From Trabulsiella odontotermitis (GTDB lineage: Bacteria > Pseudomonadota > Gammaproteobacteria > Enterobacterales > Enterobacteriaceae): 64,000 nucleotides of DNA. The translations under genes were made by a program, and so were the position numbers. The stretch spans positions 2,294,001-2,358,000 of the forward strand of contig NZ_CP125781.1 in the NCBI RefSeq assembly GCF_030053895.1. The letters are read 5' to 3'. Each line of letters begins with the position of its first letter. The stretch's first letter is position 1. The notes under the pieces were generated by a model. That model saw nothing but the letters and a program-made list of their open reading frames with translations, had not been told where the DNA came from and did not search any database. Shown one piece after another: positions 1 through 8,074 of the stretch.

Positions 1-1113
1 GCGCTGGGAATGACCGTCATTACCGCGCATGCCGCCGAACCCCCGACATCGCTCGAAAAAGGCGAAGGCCAGTTAGATATTATCGCCTGGCCTGGCTATA
101 TCGAACGGGGGCAGACGGATAAAAACTACGACTGGGTCACCGCCTTCGAAAAAGAGAGTGGTTGCCAGGTCAACGTCAAAACCGCCGCCACCTCTGACGA
201 GATGGTCAGCCTGATGGCCAAAGGCGGATACGATCTGGTCACCGCGTCCGGCGATGCGTCCTTGCGTTTGATCATGGGCAAACGCGTACAACCGATCGAC
301 ACCAGACTGATCCCGGCCTGGAAAACCCTCGATCCGCGCATTGTGAAGGGCGACTGGTTTAACGTCGACGGCAAAGTGTACGGCACGCCGTATCAGTGGG
401 GCCCGAACCTGCTGATGTACAACACCAAAACGTTCACGACGCCGCCGGACAGCTGGAGCGTGGTGTTTGTTAAGCAGAATCTGCCCGATGGAAAAACCAA
501 CCAGGGGCGCGTTCAGGCTTACGACGGCCCCATTTATATTGCCGATGCCGCGCTGTTCGTGAAAGCAACGCAGCCGCAACTCGGCATCAAAGATCCCTAC
601 CAGCTCACTGAAGAACAGTATCAGGCGGTACTGAAAGTGCTGCGCGATCAGCATGGCCTGATCCACCGCTACTGGCACGACACCACCGTCCAGATGAGTG
701 ATTTCAAAAACGAAGGCGTTGTCGCCTCCAGCGCCTGGCCCTATCAGGCCAACGGGCTGAAAGGTGAAGGGCAGCCTATTGCCACTGTGTTTCCAAAAGA
801 AGGCGTAACCGGCTGGGCCGATACCACCATGCTGCATGCGCAGGCGAAGCATCCGGTCTGTGCTTACAAGTGGATGAACTGGTCGCTGACGCCAAAAGTG
901 CAGGGGGATGTATCCGCCTGGTTTGGTTCGCTTCCCGTGGTGCCGGAAGGTTGCAAAGCCAGCACCTTGCTCGGCGAAAAAGGCTGCGAAACCAACGGCT
1001 ACGCCTTCTTTGACAAGATCGCCTTCTGGAAAACGCCAGTGGCGAACGGCGGCAAATATGTCTCCTACAGCCGCTGGACGCAGGATTACATCGCCATCAT
1101 GGGCGGTCGCTGA
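1..1113 (+). CDS. ydcS: Periplasmic substrate-binding protein of polyamine-type ABC transporter (5' end outside window)
   Basis: This is the solute-binding component of the YdcSTUV importer (spermidine/putrescine-binding-protein family), acting in the periplasm. The reading frame is open from base 1, and the first residues (ALG, then MTVITAHAAEPP) match the end of the E. coli YdcS signal peptide, so the true start lies upstream. The ATG at base 10 is internal. The rest is close to E. coli YdcS throughout (IIAWPGYIERGQTDKNYDW, DLVTASGDASL, end DYIAIMGGR). E. coli YdcS has also been reported to have poly-3-hydroxybutyrate synthase activity. That is literature knowledge and is not visible here. 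ydcT follows after 15 bases. Confidence 0.95.
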   Translation, partial: ALGMTVITAHAAEPPTSLEKGEGQLDIIAWPGYIERGQTDKNYDWVTAFEKESGCQVNVKTAATSDEMVSLMAKGGYDLVTASGDASLRLIMGKRVQPIDTRLIPAWKTLDPRIVKGDWFNVDGKVYGTPYQWGPNLLMYNTKTFTTPPDSWSVVFVKQNLPDGKTNQGRVQAYDGPIYIADAALFVKATQPQLGIKDPYQLTEEQYQAVLKVLRDQHGLIHRYWHDTTVQMSDFKNEGVVASSAWPYQANGLKGEGQPIATVFPKEGVTGWADTTMLHAQAKHPVCAYKWMNWSLTPKVQGDVSAWFGSLPVVPEGCKASTLLGEKGCETNGYAFFDKIAFWKTPVANGGKYVSYSRWTQDYIAIMGGR

Positions 1114-1128
1114 GTGCGGGAGTGAAAC

Positions 1129-2142
1129 ATGACGTATGCCGTAGAGTTTCATGACGTCTCGCGTCTGTATGGTGATGTGCGCGCGGTGGATGGAGTCAGC
1201 ATTGCGATTAAGGATGGCGAGTTTTTCTCCATGCTGGGGCCGTCCGGCTCCGGCAAAACCACCTGTCTGCGGTTGATTGCCGGGTTCGAGCAGCTTTCCG
1301 GTGGCAACATCAGCATTTTCGGCAAAGAGGCCAGCGAACTTCCCCCCTGGGAACGCGATGTAAACACGGTCTTTCAGGATTACGCGCTGTTCCCGCATAT
1401 GTCGATTCTCGACAACGTCGCTTACGGGTTAATGGTCAAAGGGGTCGATAAAAAAACGCGGCGGCAGCGTGCGCAGGAGGCGCTGGAAAAAGTGGCACTC
1501 GGGTTTGTCCATACCCGAAAGCCGTCGCAACTCTCCGGCGGTCAGCGCCAGCGGGTGGCGATAGCCCGTGCGCTGGTCAATCAACCGCGCGTGCTGTTGC
1601 TTGATGAGCCGCTGGGCGCGCTGGATCTCAAATTGCGCGAGCAGATGCAGCTTGAACTGAAAAAGCTGCAACAGGATCTGGGGATCACCTTTATTTTCGT
1701 CACTCACGATCAGGGCGAAGCGCTGTCGATGTCCGATCGCGTCGCGGTGTTTAACAACGGTCGCATTGAACAAGTCGATTCTCCACGTGATTTGTATCTG
1801 CGTCCGCGTACGCCGTTCGTCGCCGGGTTCGTCGGCACCTCCAACGTGTTTGATCCGGCGATGAGCGAAAAACTGTGCGGGATGGCGGGCGTCTGGTCGC
1901 TGCGTCCGGAACATATTCGGCTCAATGAAGGCGGCGAAGTGCAGGTTAATGGCGTGGTCCAGGCGGTGCAGTATCAGGGGGCGGCGACGCGCGTTGAGAT
2001 TGCGTTGTCGGGCGGTGAAAAACTGCTGGTGAGCCAGGCCAGTTTTACCGGCAGCGCTTTGCCCGCAACGCCCGTACCGGGGCAAACGGTGCTGGCATCC
2101 TGGGCGCGAGAGGCCATGGTGCCGCTTGACGGAGGGAGGTGA
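1129..2142 (+). CDS. ydcT: ABC transporter ATP-binding subunit YdcT
   Basis: This 337-residue cytoplasmic ATPase energises the YdcSTUV importer. Visible motifs are Walker A GPSGSGKTT (about residues 38-46), Q-loop VFQDYALFPHM, signature LSGGQRQRVAIARAL and Walker B LLLDEPLGALD, followed by the H-loop FVTHD. The C-terminal third is a TOBE-like regulatory domain, as in PotA/CysA-type ATPases. The start is the ATG at 1129, 15 bases after the ydcS stop, with GGGAG upstream. Its stop at 2140-2142 lies just before the ydcU start, consistent with one operon. Confidence 0.95.
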   Translation: MTYAVEFHDVSRLYGDVRAVDGVSIAIKDGEFFSMLGPSGSGKTTCLRLIAGFEQLSGGNISIFGKEASELPPWERDVNTVFQDYALFPHMSILDNVAYGLMVKGVDKKTRRQRAQEALEKVALGFVHTRKPSQLSGGQRQRVAIARALVNQPRVLLLDEPLGALDLKLREQMQLELKKLQQDLGITFIFVTHDQGEALSMSDRVAVFNNGRIEQVDSPRDLYLRPRTPFVAGFVGTSNVFDPAMSEKLCGMAGVWSLRPEHIRLNEGGEVQVNGVVQAVQYQGAATRVEIALSGGEKLLVSQASFTGSALPATPVPGQTVLASWAREAMVPLDGGR

Positions 2143-2143
2143 A

Positions 2144-3085
2144 ATGGAGATGAGTGTGTCCCCAACGCCGTCACCGTCGCGCATTAGCCGCCTGTCAGGT
2201 CTGTTCTGGCGCAAACCCGCGCTCGGGCTGTTTTTGTTGCTGCTCGGGCCGCTGATGTGGTTCGGGATCGTCTATCTTGGCTCACTGTTTACTTTGCTGT
2301 GGCAGGGGTTTTACACCTTCGACGATTTCACCATGTCCGTCACGCCGGATCTGACGTTGGCGAACCTGAGAGCGCTGTTTAACCCGGCGAATTACGACAT
2401 CATCCTGCGCACGCTGGTGATGGCGGTCGGTGTGACCATTGCCAGCGCAATACTGGCCTTTCCGATGGCCTGGTATATGGCGCGCTACGCCCGCGGCAAA
2501 ATGAAAGCTTTCTTTTATATCGCCGTCATGCTGCCGATGTGGGCGAGCTACATCGTTAAGGCCTACGCCTGGACGCTGCTTCTGGCGAAGGATGGCGTCG
2601 CGCAGTGGTTTCTCAGCCATATGGGGCTGGAAGGGCTGTTGAATCTGATCCTCACGCTGCCCGGCATTGGCGGCAATACGTTGTCGACTTCCGGACTGGG
2701 GCGCTTTCTGGTTTTTGTCTATATCTGGCTGCCGTTCATGATCCTGCCGGTACAGGCGGCGCTGGAGCGTCTGCCATCGTCGCTGTTGCAGGCTTCATCC
2801 GATCTCGGTGCCAGACCCAGTCAGACCTTCCGCCATGTGGTGTTGCCACTGGCGATCCCCGGTATTGCGGCGGGCTCTATTTTTACCTTTTCGCTGACGC
2901 TCGGCGATTTTATTGTGCCGCAGCTCGTCGGGCCACCGGGGTATTTCATCGGCAACATGGTCTATTCGCAACAGGGGGCGATCGGCAATATGCCAATGGC
3001 AGCGGCATTCACGCTGGTGCCTGGTGTATTAATTGCCCTTTATCTGGCGTTCGTGAAGCGCCTGGGAGCCTTCGATGCACTCTGA
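2144..3085 (+). CDS. ydcU: ABC transporter permease YdcU
   Basis: Inner-membrane permease of the YdcSTUV system, 313 residues, the same length as E. coli YdcU when started at the ATG at 2144. That ATG follows the strong Shine-Dalgarno GGAGGGAGG (2131-2139), which sits inside the ydcT stop region. An upstream TTG at 2126 is in frame but lacks this support. Six hydrophobic segments are visible. The EAA-like cytoplasmic loop is recognisable around LQASSDLGARPSQTFRHVVLPLAIPGI, here in the permissive form seen in PotB-type permeases. The end overlaps the ydcV start by 11 bases, indicating translational coupling. Confidence 0.94.
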   Translation: MEMSVSPTPSPSRISRLSGLFWRKPALGLFLLLLGPLMWFGIVYLGSLFTLLWQGFYTFDDFTMSVTPDLTLANLRALFNPANYDIILRTLVMAVGVTIASAILAFPMAWYMARYARGKMKAFFYIAVMLPMWASYIVKAYAWTLLLAKDGVAQWFLSHMGLEGLLNLILTLPGIGGNTLSTSGLGRFLVFVYIWLPFMILPVQAALERLPSSLLQASSDLGARPSQTFRHVVLPLAIPGIAAGSIFTFSLTLGDFIVPQLVGPPGYFIGNMVYSQQGAIGNMPMAAAFTLVPGVLIALYLAFVKRLGAFDAL

Positions 3086-3881
3086 ACGCGCACCGTGGTT
3101 TCTCAAAATCGCCACCTGGGGCGGCGTTGTCTTCCTGCATTTCCCGCTGGCTATTATTGCGATGTACGCCTTTAACACCGAAGACGCGGCATACAGCTTT
3201 CCGCCGCAGGGGCTGACGCTGCACTGGTTCAGCGTGGCGGCGGGGCGTGGTGATATTCTCGATTCCGTGACGTTGTCACTAAAAATCGCCGCACTGGCGA
3301 CATTGATTGCACTGGTGCTGGGAACGTTAGCTGCCGCGGCACTGTGGCGCAGCACGTTTTTCGGCAAAAACGCTATCTCGTTATTGCTGCTTCTGCCCAT
3401 TGCCTTGCCGGGGATCATCACCGGGCTGGCACTGCTGACCGCGTTTAAGGCAATTGGTCTCGAGCCAGGATTCCTCACCATCGTGGTGGGGCACGCCACT
3501 TTCTGTGTGGTGGTGGTGTTTAACAACGTGATCGCCCGTTTCCGGCGCACCTCATGGAGCCTGGTCGAAGCGTCGATGGATTTGGGTGCTAACGGCTGGC
3601 AAACCTTCCGCTATGTGGTGCTGCCGAATCTTGGCTCGGCGCTGCTGGCCGGGGGCATGCTGGCCTTCGCGCTCTCCTTTGATGAAATTATCGTTACCAC
3701 GTTTACCGCCGGACACGAACGCACGTTGCCGCTCTGGCTGTTGAATCAGCTCGGACGGCCGCGCGACGTACCGGTCACCAACGTGGTGGCTTTGTTAGTG
3801 ATGTTGGCAACAACGATTCCCATTCTGGGTGCCTGGTGGTTAACCCGAGACGGCGAAATGGTCGCCGGTAGCGGGAAATAA
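3075..3881 (+). CDS. ydcV: ABC transporter permease YdcV
   Basis: Second inner-membrane permease of the YdcSTUV importer, 268 residues (a few more than E. coli YdcV because of a different C-terminal tail, MVAGSGK). It starts MHSERAPWFLKIATWGGVVF inside the end of ydcU. The EAA loop is visible at VEASMDLGANGWQTFRYVVLP, and multiple transmembrane helices run from about residue 12 to 260. It belongs to the PotC-like half of the pair and should form a heterodimer with YdcU. Confidence 0.94.
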   Translation: MHSERAPWFLKIATWGGVVFLHFPLAIIAMYAFNTEDAAYSFPPQGLTLHWFSVAAGRGDILDSVTLSLKIAALATLIALVLGTLAAAALWRSTFFGKNAISLLLLLPIALPGIITGLALLTAFKAIGLEPGFLTIVVGHATFCVVVVFNNVIARFRRTSWSLVEASMDLGANGWQTFRYVVLPNLGSALLAGGMLAFALSFDEIIVTTFTAGHERTLPLWLLNQLGRPRDVPVTNVVALLVMLATTIPILGAWWLTRDGEMVAGSGK

Positions 3882-3902
3882 ACGATAAATATGGAGTCTG
3901 CT

Positions 3903-5330
3903 ATGCAACATAAGTTATTGATCAATGGTGAACTGGTGGCAGGTGAAGGGGAGAAGCAACCTGTCTACAATCCGTCAACCGGCGAGGTCATTCTCGAGAT
4001 TGCGGAAGCCTCGCCAGCACAGGTTGATGCGGCGGTGCTGGCAGCGGATCGTGCGTTTATGGAATGGGGGCAAACGACGCCGAAAACACGCTCGGAGTGC
4101 CTGTTAAAACTGGCGGAAGCGATTGAAACGCATGCGGAAGAGTTCGCGCGCCTTGAGTCGCTCAACTGCGGCAAGCCACTGCACTGCGTACTGAATGACG
4201 AAATTCCGGCCATTGTTGACGTGTTCCGCTTTTTTGCCGGGGCATCGCGCTGCCTGAGTGGTCTGGCGGCGGGTGAGTATCTGGAAGGGCACACGTCGAT
4301 GATTCGCCGCGATCCGGTCGGGGTGGTGGCCTCGATTGCGCCGTGGAACTATCCGCTGATGATGGCGGCCTGGAAACTGGCGCCAGCGCTGGCTGCCGGG
4401 AACTGCGTGGTGATCAAACCGTCAGAAATCACCCCGCTGACTGCACTCAAACTGGCTGAACTCGCCAGCGGCATTTTCCCGCCAGGGGTGCTGAACGTGC
4501 TGTTCGGGCGCGGTAAAACCGTTGGCGATCCGCTGACCGGTCATGAAAAAGTGCGCATGGTGTCGCTGACCGGCTCCATCGCGACTGGTGAGCATATCAT
4601 CGGTCATACCGCCTCGACGATTAAGCGCATGCATATGGAACTGGGCGGCAAAGCGCCAGTGATTGTGTTTGATGATGCCGATATCGATGCGGTGGTGGAC
4701 GGCGTACGCACATTCGGCTTCTACAATGCCGGGCAGGACTGTACCGCCGCCTGTCGCATATACGCCCAGCGGGGCGTTCATGATCGACTGGTGGAAAAAC
4801 TGGGTGCGGCGGTGGCCAGCCTGAAAATGGGCGATCCGCAGGATCCGTCCACCGAACTTGGCCCGCTTAGCTCGCAGGCGCATCTGGAACGTGTGTCTGC
4901 GGCCGTCGAGAAAGCCAAAGCGCTCGGTCATATCAAAGTGGTAACCGGCGGTAATAAAGTCGAAGCGCCTGGCTATCGTTACCAGCCCACGGTGCTGGCG
5001 GGCGCGTTGCAGGAAGATGAGATTGTGCAGCGCGAAGTGTTTGGCCCGGTGGTCAGCGTGACGATGTTTGATGATGAAGCGCAGGTGCTGGCCTGGGCCA
5101 ACGACTCGCAATACGGGCTGGCGTCATCCGTCTGGACGCGTGACGTCGGGCGCGCGCATCGTCTTAGTGCACGCCTGCAATATGGCTGCACCTGGGTCAA
5201 CACCCACTTCATGCTGGTCAGTGAAATGCCGCACGGTGGGCAGAAACAGTCTGGCTTCGGCAAAGATATGTCGCTGTACGGGCTGGAGGATTATACCGTG
5301 GTGCGTCATGTGATGGTGAAACACGAATAA
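3903..5330 (+). CDS. patD: Gamma-aminobutyraldehyde dehydrogenase
   Basis: PatD (YdcW, Prr) oxidises 4-aminobutyraldehyde to GABA with NAD in putrescine breakdown, in the cytoplasm. The 475-residue product matches E. coli PatD (474) when started at MQHKLLINGEL, the ATG at 3903, preceded by GGAG at 3893-3896. An ATG 12 bases upstream would overlap that ribosome-binding site. Seen motifs are APWNYPLMMAAWKLAPAL, the glutamate loop MELGGKAP and the catalytic cysteine in NAGQDCTAACR. Its position directly after ydcSTUV fits a uptake-plus-catabolism operon. Confidence 0.95.
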   Translation: MQHKLLINGELVAGEGEKQPVYNPSTGEVILEIAEASPAQVDAAVLAADRAFMEWGQTTPKTRSECLLKLAEAIETHAEEFARLESLNCGKPLHCVLNDEIPAIVDVFRFFAGASRCLSGLAAGEYLEGHTSMIRRDPVGVVASIAPWNYPLMMAAWKLAPALAAGNCVVIKPSEITPLTALKLAELASGIFPPGVLNVLFGRGKTVGDPLTGHEKVRMVSLTGSIATGEHIIGHTASTIKRMHMELGGKAPVIVFDDADIDAVVDGVRTFGFYNAGQDCTAACRIYAQRGVHDRLVEKLGAAVASLKMGDPQDPSTELGPLSSQAHLERVSAAVEKAKALGHIKVVTGGNKVEAPGYRYQPTVLAGALQEDEIVQREVFGPVVSVTMFDDEAQVLAWANDSQYGLASSVWTRDVGRAHRLSARLQYGCTWVNTHFMLVSEMPHGGQKQSGFGKDMSLYGLEDYTVVRHVMVKHE

Positions 5331-5344
5331 AGGCAGTAAAACAC

Positions 5345-5378
5345 ATTGCCCCGGGACACAGAAATATACCGGGGCAAT
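5345..5378 (+). terminator. Stem-loop after patD
   Basis: A perfect 10-bp inverted repeat, ATTGCCCCGG (5345-5354) and CCGGGGCAAT (5369-5378), lies 14 bases past the patD stop. No run of T follows, so it may stabilise the mRNA end or act in Rho-dependent termination rather than as a classical intrinsic terminator. A second small palindrome (CCTGTCGTGACAGG) follows immediately. Confidence 0.55.
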
Positions 5379-5433
5379 GCCTGTCGTGACAGGGAAGTTA
5401 CAATAAGTCGCTATTACGAGAATGGAGATAAAC

Positions 5434-5529
5434 TCAGAAAACCCAGTTAAATCTGTAGCATAAGAGACTCAGTAACAGCAACGCAGCCATAACATTTATC
5501 AATACTACGGTTCTGCTGGAAACGTCCAT
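5434..5529 (-). CDS. yncL: YncL, 31-residue stress-induced membrane protein
   Basis: Too short for routine gene finding. The minus strand encodes 31 residues beginning MDVSSRTVVLINVMAA and ending YRFNWVF, with one central hydrophobic stretch (MAALLLLSLL) that makes a single transmembrane segment. It resembles E. coli YncL (which begins MNVSSRTVVLINF), and its place between patD and ortT matches the E. coli order. The start at 5529 is preceded by GAGGTGG at good spacing. E. coli YncL is a small inner-membrane protein that accumulates under stress. Its molecular role is unknown. Confidence 0.85.
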   Translation of the reverse strand: MDVSSRTVVLINVMAALLLLSLLCYRFNWVF

Positions 5530-5716
5530 AACGCCACCTCGCTGAATTAACCCCTAAACATATAGTCGGCGAAGTGCCTAAGTGCAATCGGATAAAGGCT
5601 TAGATTTCTAAAATTCGGCGTTGGCAAGAAATTTTCGTATTCTTGAGCAGGGATCTTGATGGGCATCATAAAAAGAGGCATAGTGCGCCCGGTTTTTCCA
5701 CGGAATGGGCTTCCCA

Positions 5717-5890
5717 ATGACGCTGTACCAAAAAATGCTGGTGTTCTATGTCGTGATGGCGGTGATCTGTTCGGTGATCACCTGGTTTCTGACGAAAGAA
5801 CGCTTCTGTATTCGCCTGATGGCTTCCCTCCTTGTTGGTGTTACCTGGCCGTTTAGTTTCCCTGTCGCACTGCTGATGTCGCTATTCTGA
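5717..5890 (+). CDS. ortT: Orphan membrane toxin OrtT
   Basis: A 57-residue protein beginning MTLYQKMLVFYVVMA, the same length as E. coli OrtT (YdcX) and clearly related (LVGVTWPFSFPVALLMSLF at the C-terminus). Two hydrophobic segments span most of the protein. E. coli OrtT is described as an orphan membrane-damaging toxin without an antitoxin, affecting ATP level under stress. Only the homology is seen here. An in-frame ATG at 5705 exists, but the 5717 start gives the family length. The ribosome-binding site is weak (GGAATGGG), consistent with low expression. Confidence 0.88.
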   Translation: MTLYQKMLVFYVVMAVICSVITWFLTKERFCIRLMASLLVGVTWPFSFPVALLMSLF

Positions 5891-5926
5891 GGATCAATGA
5901 CGGGCTCACATCCTTGTGAACCATCA

Positions 5927-8074
5927 TTACTGCAAATGTTTGTGTAACTGGCGACGTGCGTCAGCCGTAATGTCCAGCGGATGCTGCCAGCCTGCGTTTT
6001 CGGTCGCCCGGCTGTAAAGCGCCACCAGCCAGTCATAAACATATCGCGTGGCCGCATGTACCGGCTGTTCGCCCAGTTGCGTCAGACGTGCGGTGGTGTC
6101 CGGCGATTTCAGTTCAAAGATAGCGCTGCCTTTCGCAATCCGACTTGCCGGACGAGCCTCCACCGGCAGGGCGGCATAATCAAACCAGGCGATGAAATTA
6201 CCGATGGTGGCGCGTAACTGTGCCGCGCTGGGGTTTTCGCCACGCATCACCTGCTGCAGTCTGGCCGGTAGTTGCAGACGATAACTGGTGATGATCAGAC
6301 ATTCGGCCAGTTGTTGCAGCACATCAGGCGTTAAGCCCGCATGCGCGGCAATGTCTGCCCGGCGGCTCCACTGATGTAAATGTCTGATCCACAACTCGTG
6401 CGCCAGCGTACCGGTATCCTGCTCGTTGTAACTGGTGCGGGACTTATCTTCCGGTTGCGCAAACAGATCCACGCTTTCGCTGAATAAGCCTGCGACTTTC
6501 TCTTCCCGCGGCTGCTGCGTCTGACAGAGCATGTCAAACGCGCGCTGGGCGGGCAGTAATCCTTCTATTATTTCCCCCAGCGTTGCAGCGCGGGATTGTA
6601 ACTGGCGAACCAGCGACTGCGCCTGCTGCTGCATGGCGGCGGGATCACGATGCACCGGGGCGAGATACGGTCTCATCAGTGCCGCGAGTCGGGCATTCAC
6701 GCTCTGACCGAGCAATTGCAGACGGCTGCTGCGCAGCGCCGGGTTCAGCGCCTGCGCCAGCCACTCCATCAACCGTTGCATACTGCTGCTGTCCAGCGCC
6801 TGCAAGGTTCCCCAGCGCTGACCCGGTTTTTTGATCAGGTGCTGGACGCCTTCGTCGAGATTCTGTTTCAGGGTAAAGCGGTGATCGTGCGGGGTGACCG
6901 CCCAGACCAGCCCCGGCAACGCGCTTTCCTGTAGTGGCTGCGTGTCATCCACCCATTGCATCAGCGCACGGGCGACGGCGGGCGTTTGCGCACGCTGCAC
7001 GGAGGCGTTGCATACCAGCAGAATGTCCGGCTGGAAGCGCTGGCGATAGCTCTCCAGCAGCCAGCGGCATTTGCTCTGCCATAACGGCGCGCCGGGCGAG
7101 TGCGGCACCGCCGGAATATCAACGATCTCTACGTTATCGAGCACGCCGTTTTCTACCGGCAACGCCAGCTCAAGACTGAGCAACGCCAGCGTGGCGATGG
7201 GCAGGCTGATGGCATTTTGCAGATGACCGTGGTGCAGGGGATGCACCACCACGTCACCTTCAACCTCAACGTCAGGGGTTAAAAAACCTTCTGCTGGTAA
7301 TGCGAAGCTGTCGACCAACAGACTCAGCGGCGCGGCAACCTCACGGGCATTGCCGGTCTGGTGCAGCGTATGCGCCAGCATCAGCCACTGCTGGGTCAGC
7401 GTGTGTTGTTCTCCCCACAGCAGCGACCAGGCGCTGGCACGGGCGCTGAGATCCAGCGACGGCAACAGCGCGGCAAACTGGTACCACAGGCCGTCGTCCA
7501 TCTGCTGTTGGGAAACCGGTACGCTTTCGCGCCAGAAACGGGCAATCGCCGCAATCGATTCTCGATCGATACCCGGTACCTGTTGCGGCTGGCGCAAGGA
7601 CTGCCAGCCTGCCAGCCGTGCGGCAATGACACTTTTCTCAACCGGGCGGATCTCGTCCTGATCTAACGCATGTGCAATAAACAGCTGCACCAGTTCGGCT
7701 TCGCTCATCAGTGTCAGGCGCAGCGGGAACGCTTCATTCGGCGCGGTGACCTGCTGACTGAAGCGGATCGCCATGCGCGTGGTGTTATGACCAGGGTTAA
7801 TATGAGTAAACCAGTCCAGGGTTTTGCCGCCAGCGGTAATCGACAACCGCCCGGCGGGGCTGCTGCATAAAGTGGTCAGCAGATGGGCTTTGGCCTGTAG
7901 CGCGTGGCCGTACAGGCCAACGGACGGCGGCTGGTTTTGTGCCGACGTCAGTCGCTGTTGTTGATGCTTCAGCGCCAGCAGGCGTGTCAGCAGGGCATCC
8001 GCATCGTTATTCAGTAAGGGGGCGTGCAGACGCGTGGCTTCCGTCCACGCGATGACGGCTTGTAAATCACTCAT
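5927..8074 (-). CDS. srfC: SrfC virulence-factor family protein with degenerate P-loop
   Basis: A 715-residue SrfC homologue (putative bacterial virulence factor family), last gene of srfABC. Its start ATG overlaps the srfB stop by 4 bases. Residues about 53-65 (VGLYGHALQAKAH) sit where the family usually shows a P-loop of the form GLxGxxxxGKS. Here the expected GKS is AKA. A second element VEIVDIPAVPH at about 315-325 looks like a GTPase G3 motif (DxPG) without the glycine, followed by ILLVCNAS. The C-terminal half is helical and Leu/Gln-rich, dynamin-like in character. In Salmonella srf genes are named as SsrB-regulated factors. The biochemical activity is not established by sequence. Confidence 0.85.
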   Translation of the reverse strand: MSDLQAVIAWTEATRLHAPLLNNDADALLTRLLALKHQQQRLTSAQNQPPSVGLYGHALQAKAHLLTTLCSSPAGRLSITAGGKTLDWFTHINPGHNTTRMAIRFSQQVTAPNEAFPLRLTLMSEAELVQLFIAHALDQDEIRPVEKSVIAARLAGWQSLRQPQQVPGIDRESIAAIARFWRESVPVSQQQMDDGLWYQFAALLPSLDLSARASAWSLLWGEQHTLTQQWLMLAHTLHQTGNAREVAAPLSLLVDSFALPAEGFLTPDVEVEGDVVVHPLHHGHLQNAISLPIATLALLSLELALPVENGVLDNVEIVDIPAVPHSPGAPLWQSKCRWLLESYRQRFQPDILLVCNASVQRAQTPAVARALMQWVDDTQPLQESALPGLVWAVTPHDHRFTLKQNLDEGVQHLIKKPGQRWGTLQALDSSSMQRLMEWLAQALNPALRSSRLQLLGQSVNARLAALMRPYLAPVHRDPAAMQQQAQSLVRQLQSRAATLGEIIEGLLPAQRAFDMLCQTQQPREEKVAGLFSESVDLFAQPEDKSRTSYNEQDTGTLAHELWIRHLHQWSRRADIAAHAGLTPDVLQQLAECLIITSYRLQLPARLQQVMRGENPSAAQLRATIGNFIAWFDYAALPVEARPASRIAKGSAIFELKSPDTTARLTQLGEQPVHAATRYVYDWLVALYSRATENAGWQHPLDITADARRQLHKHLQ

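Noticed and set aside
73..1398. Long open frame on the minus strand opposite ydcS and the start of ydcT
   Set aside because: It is antisense to well-conserved ydcS and ydcT coding sequence, and its translation resembles no family. GC-rich codon usage produces such shadow frames at many places in this window.
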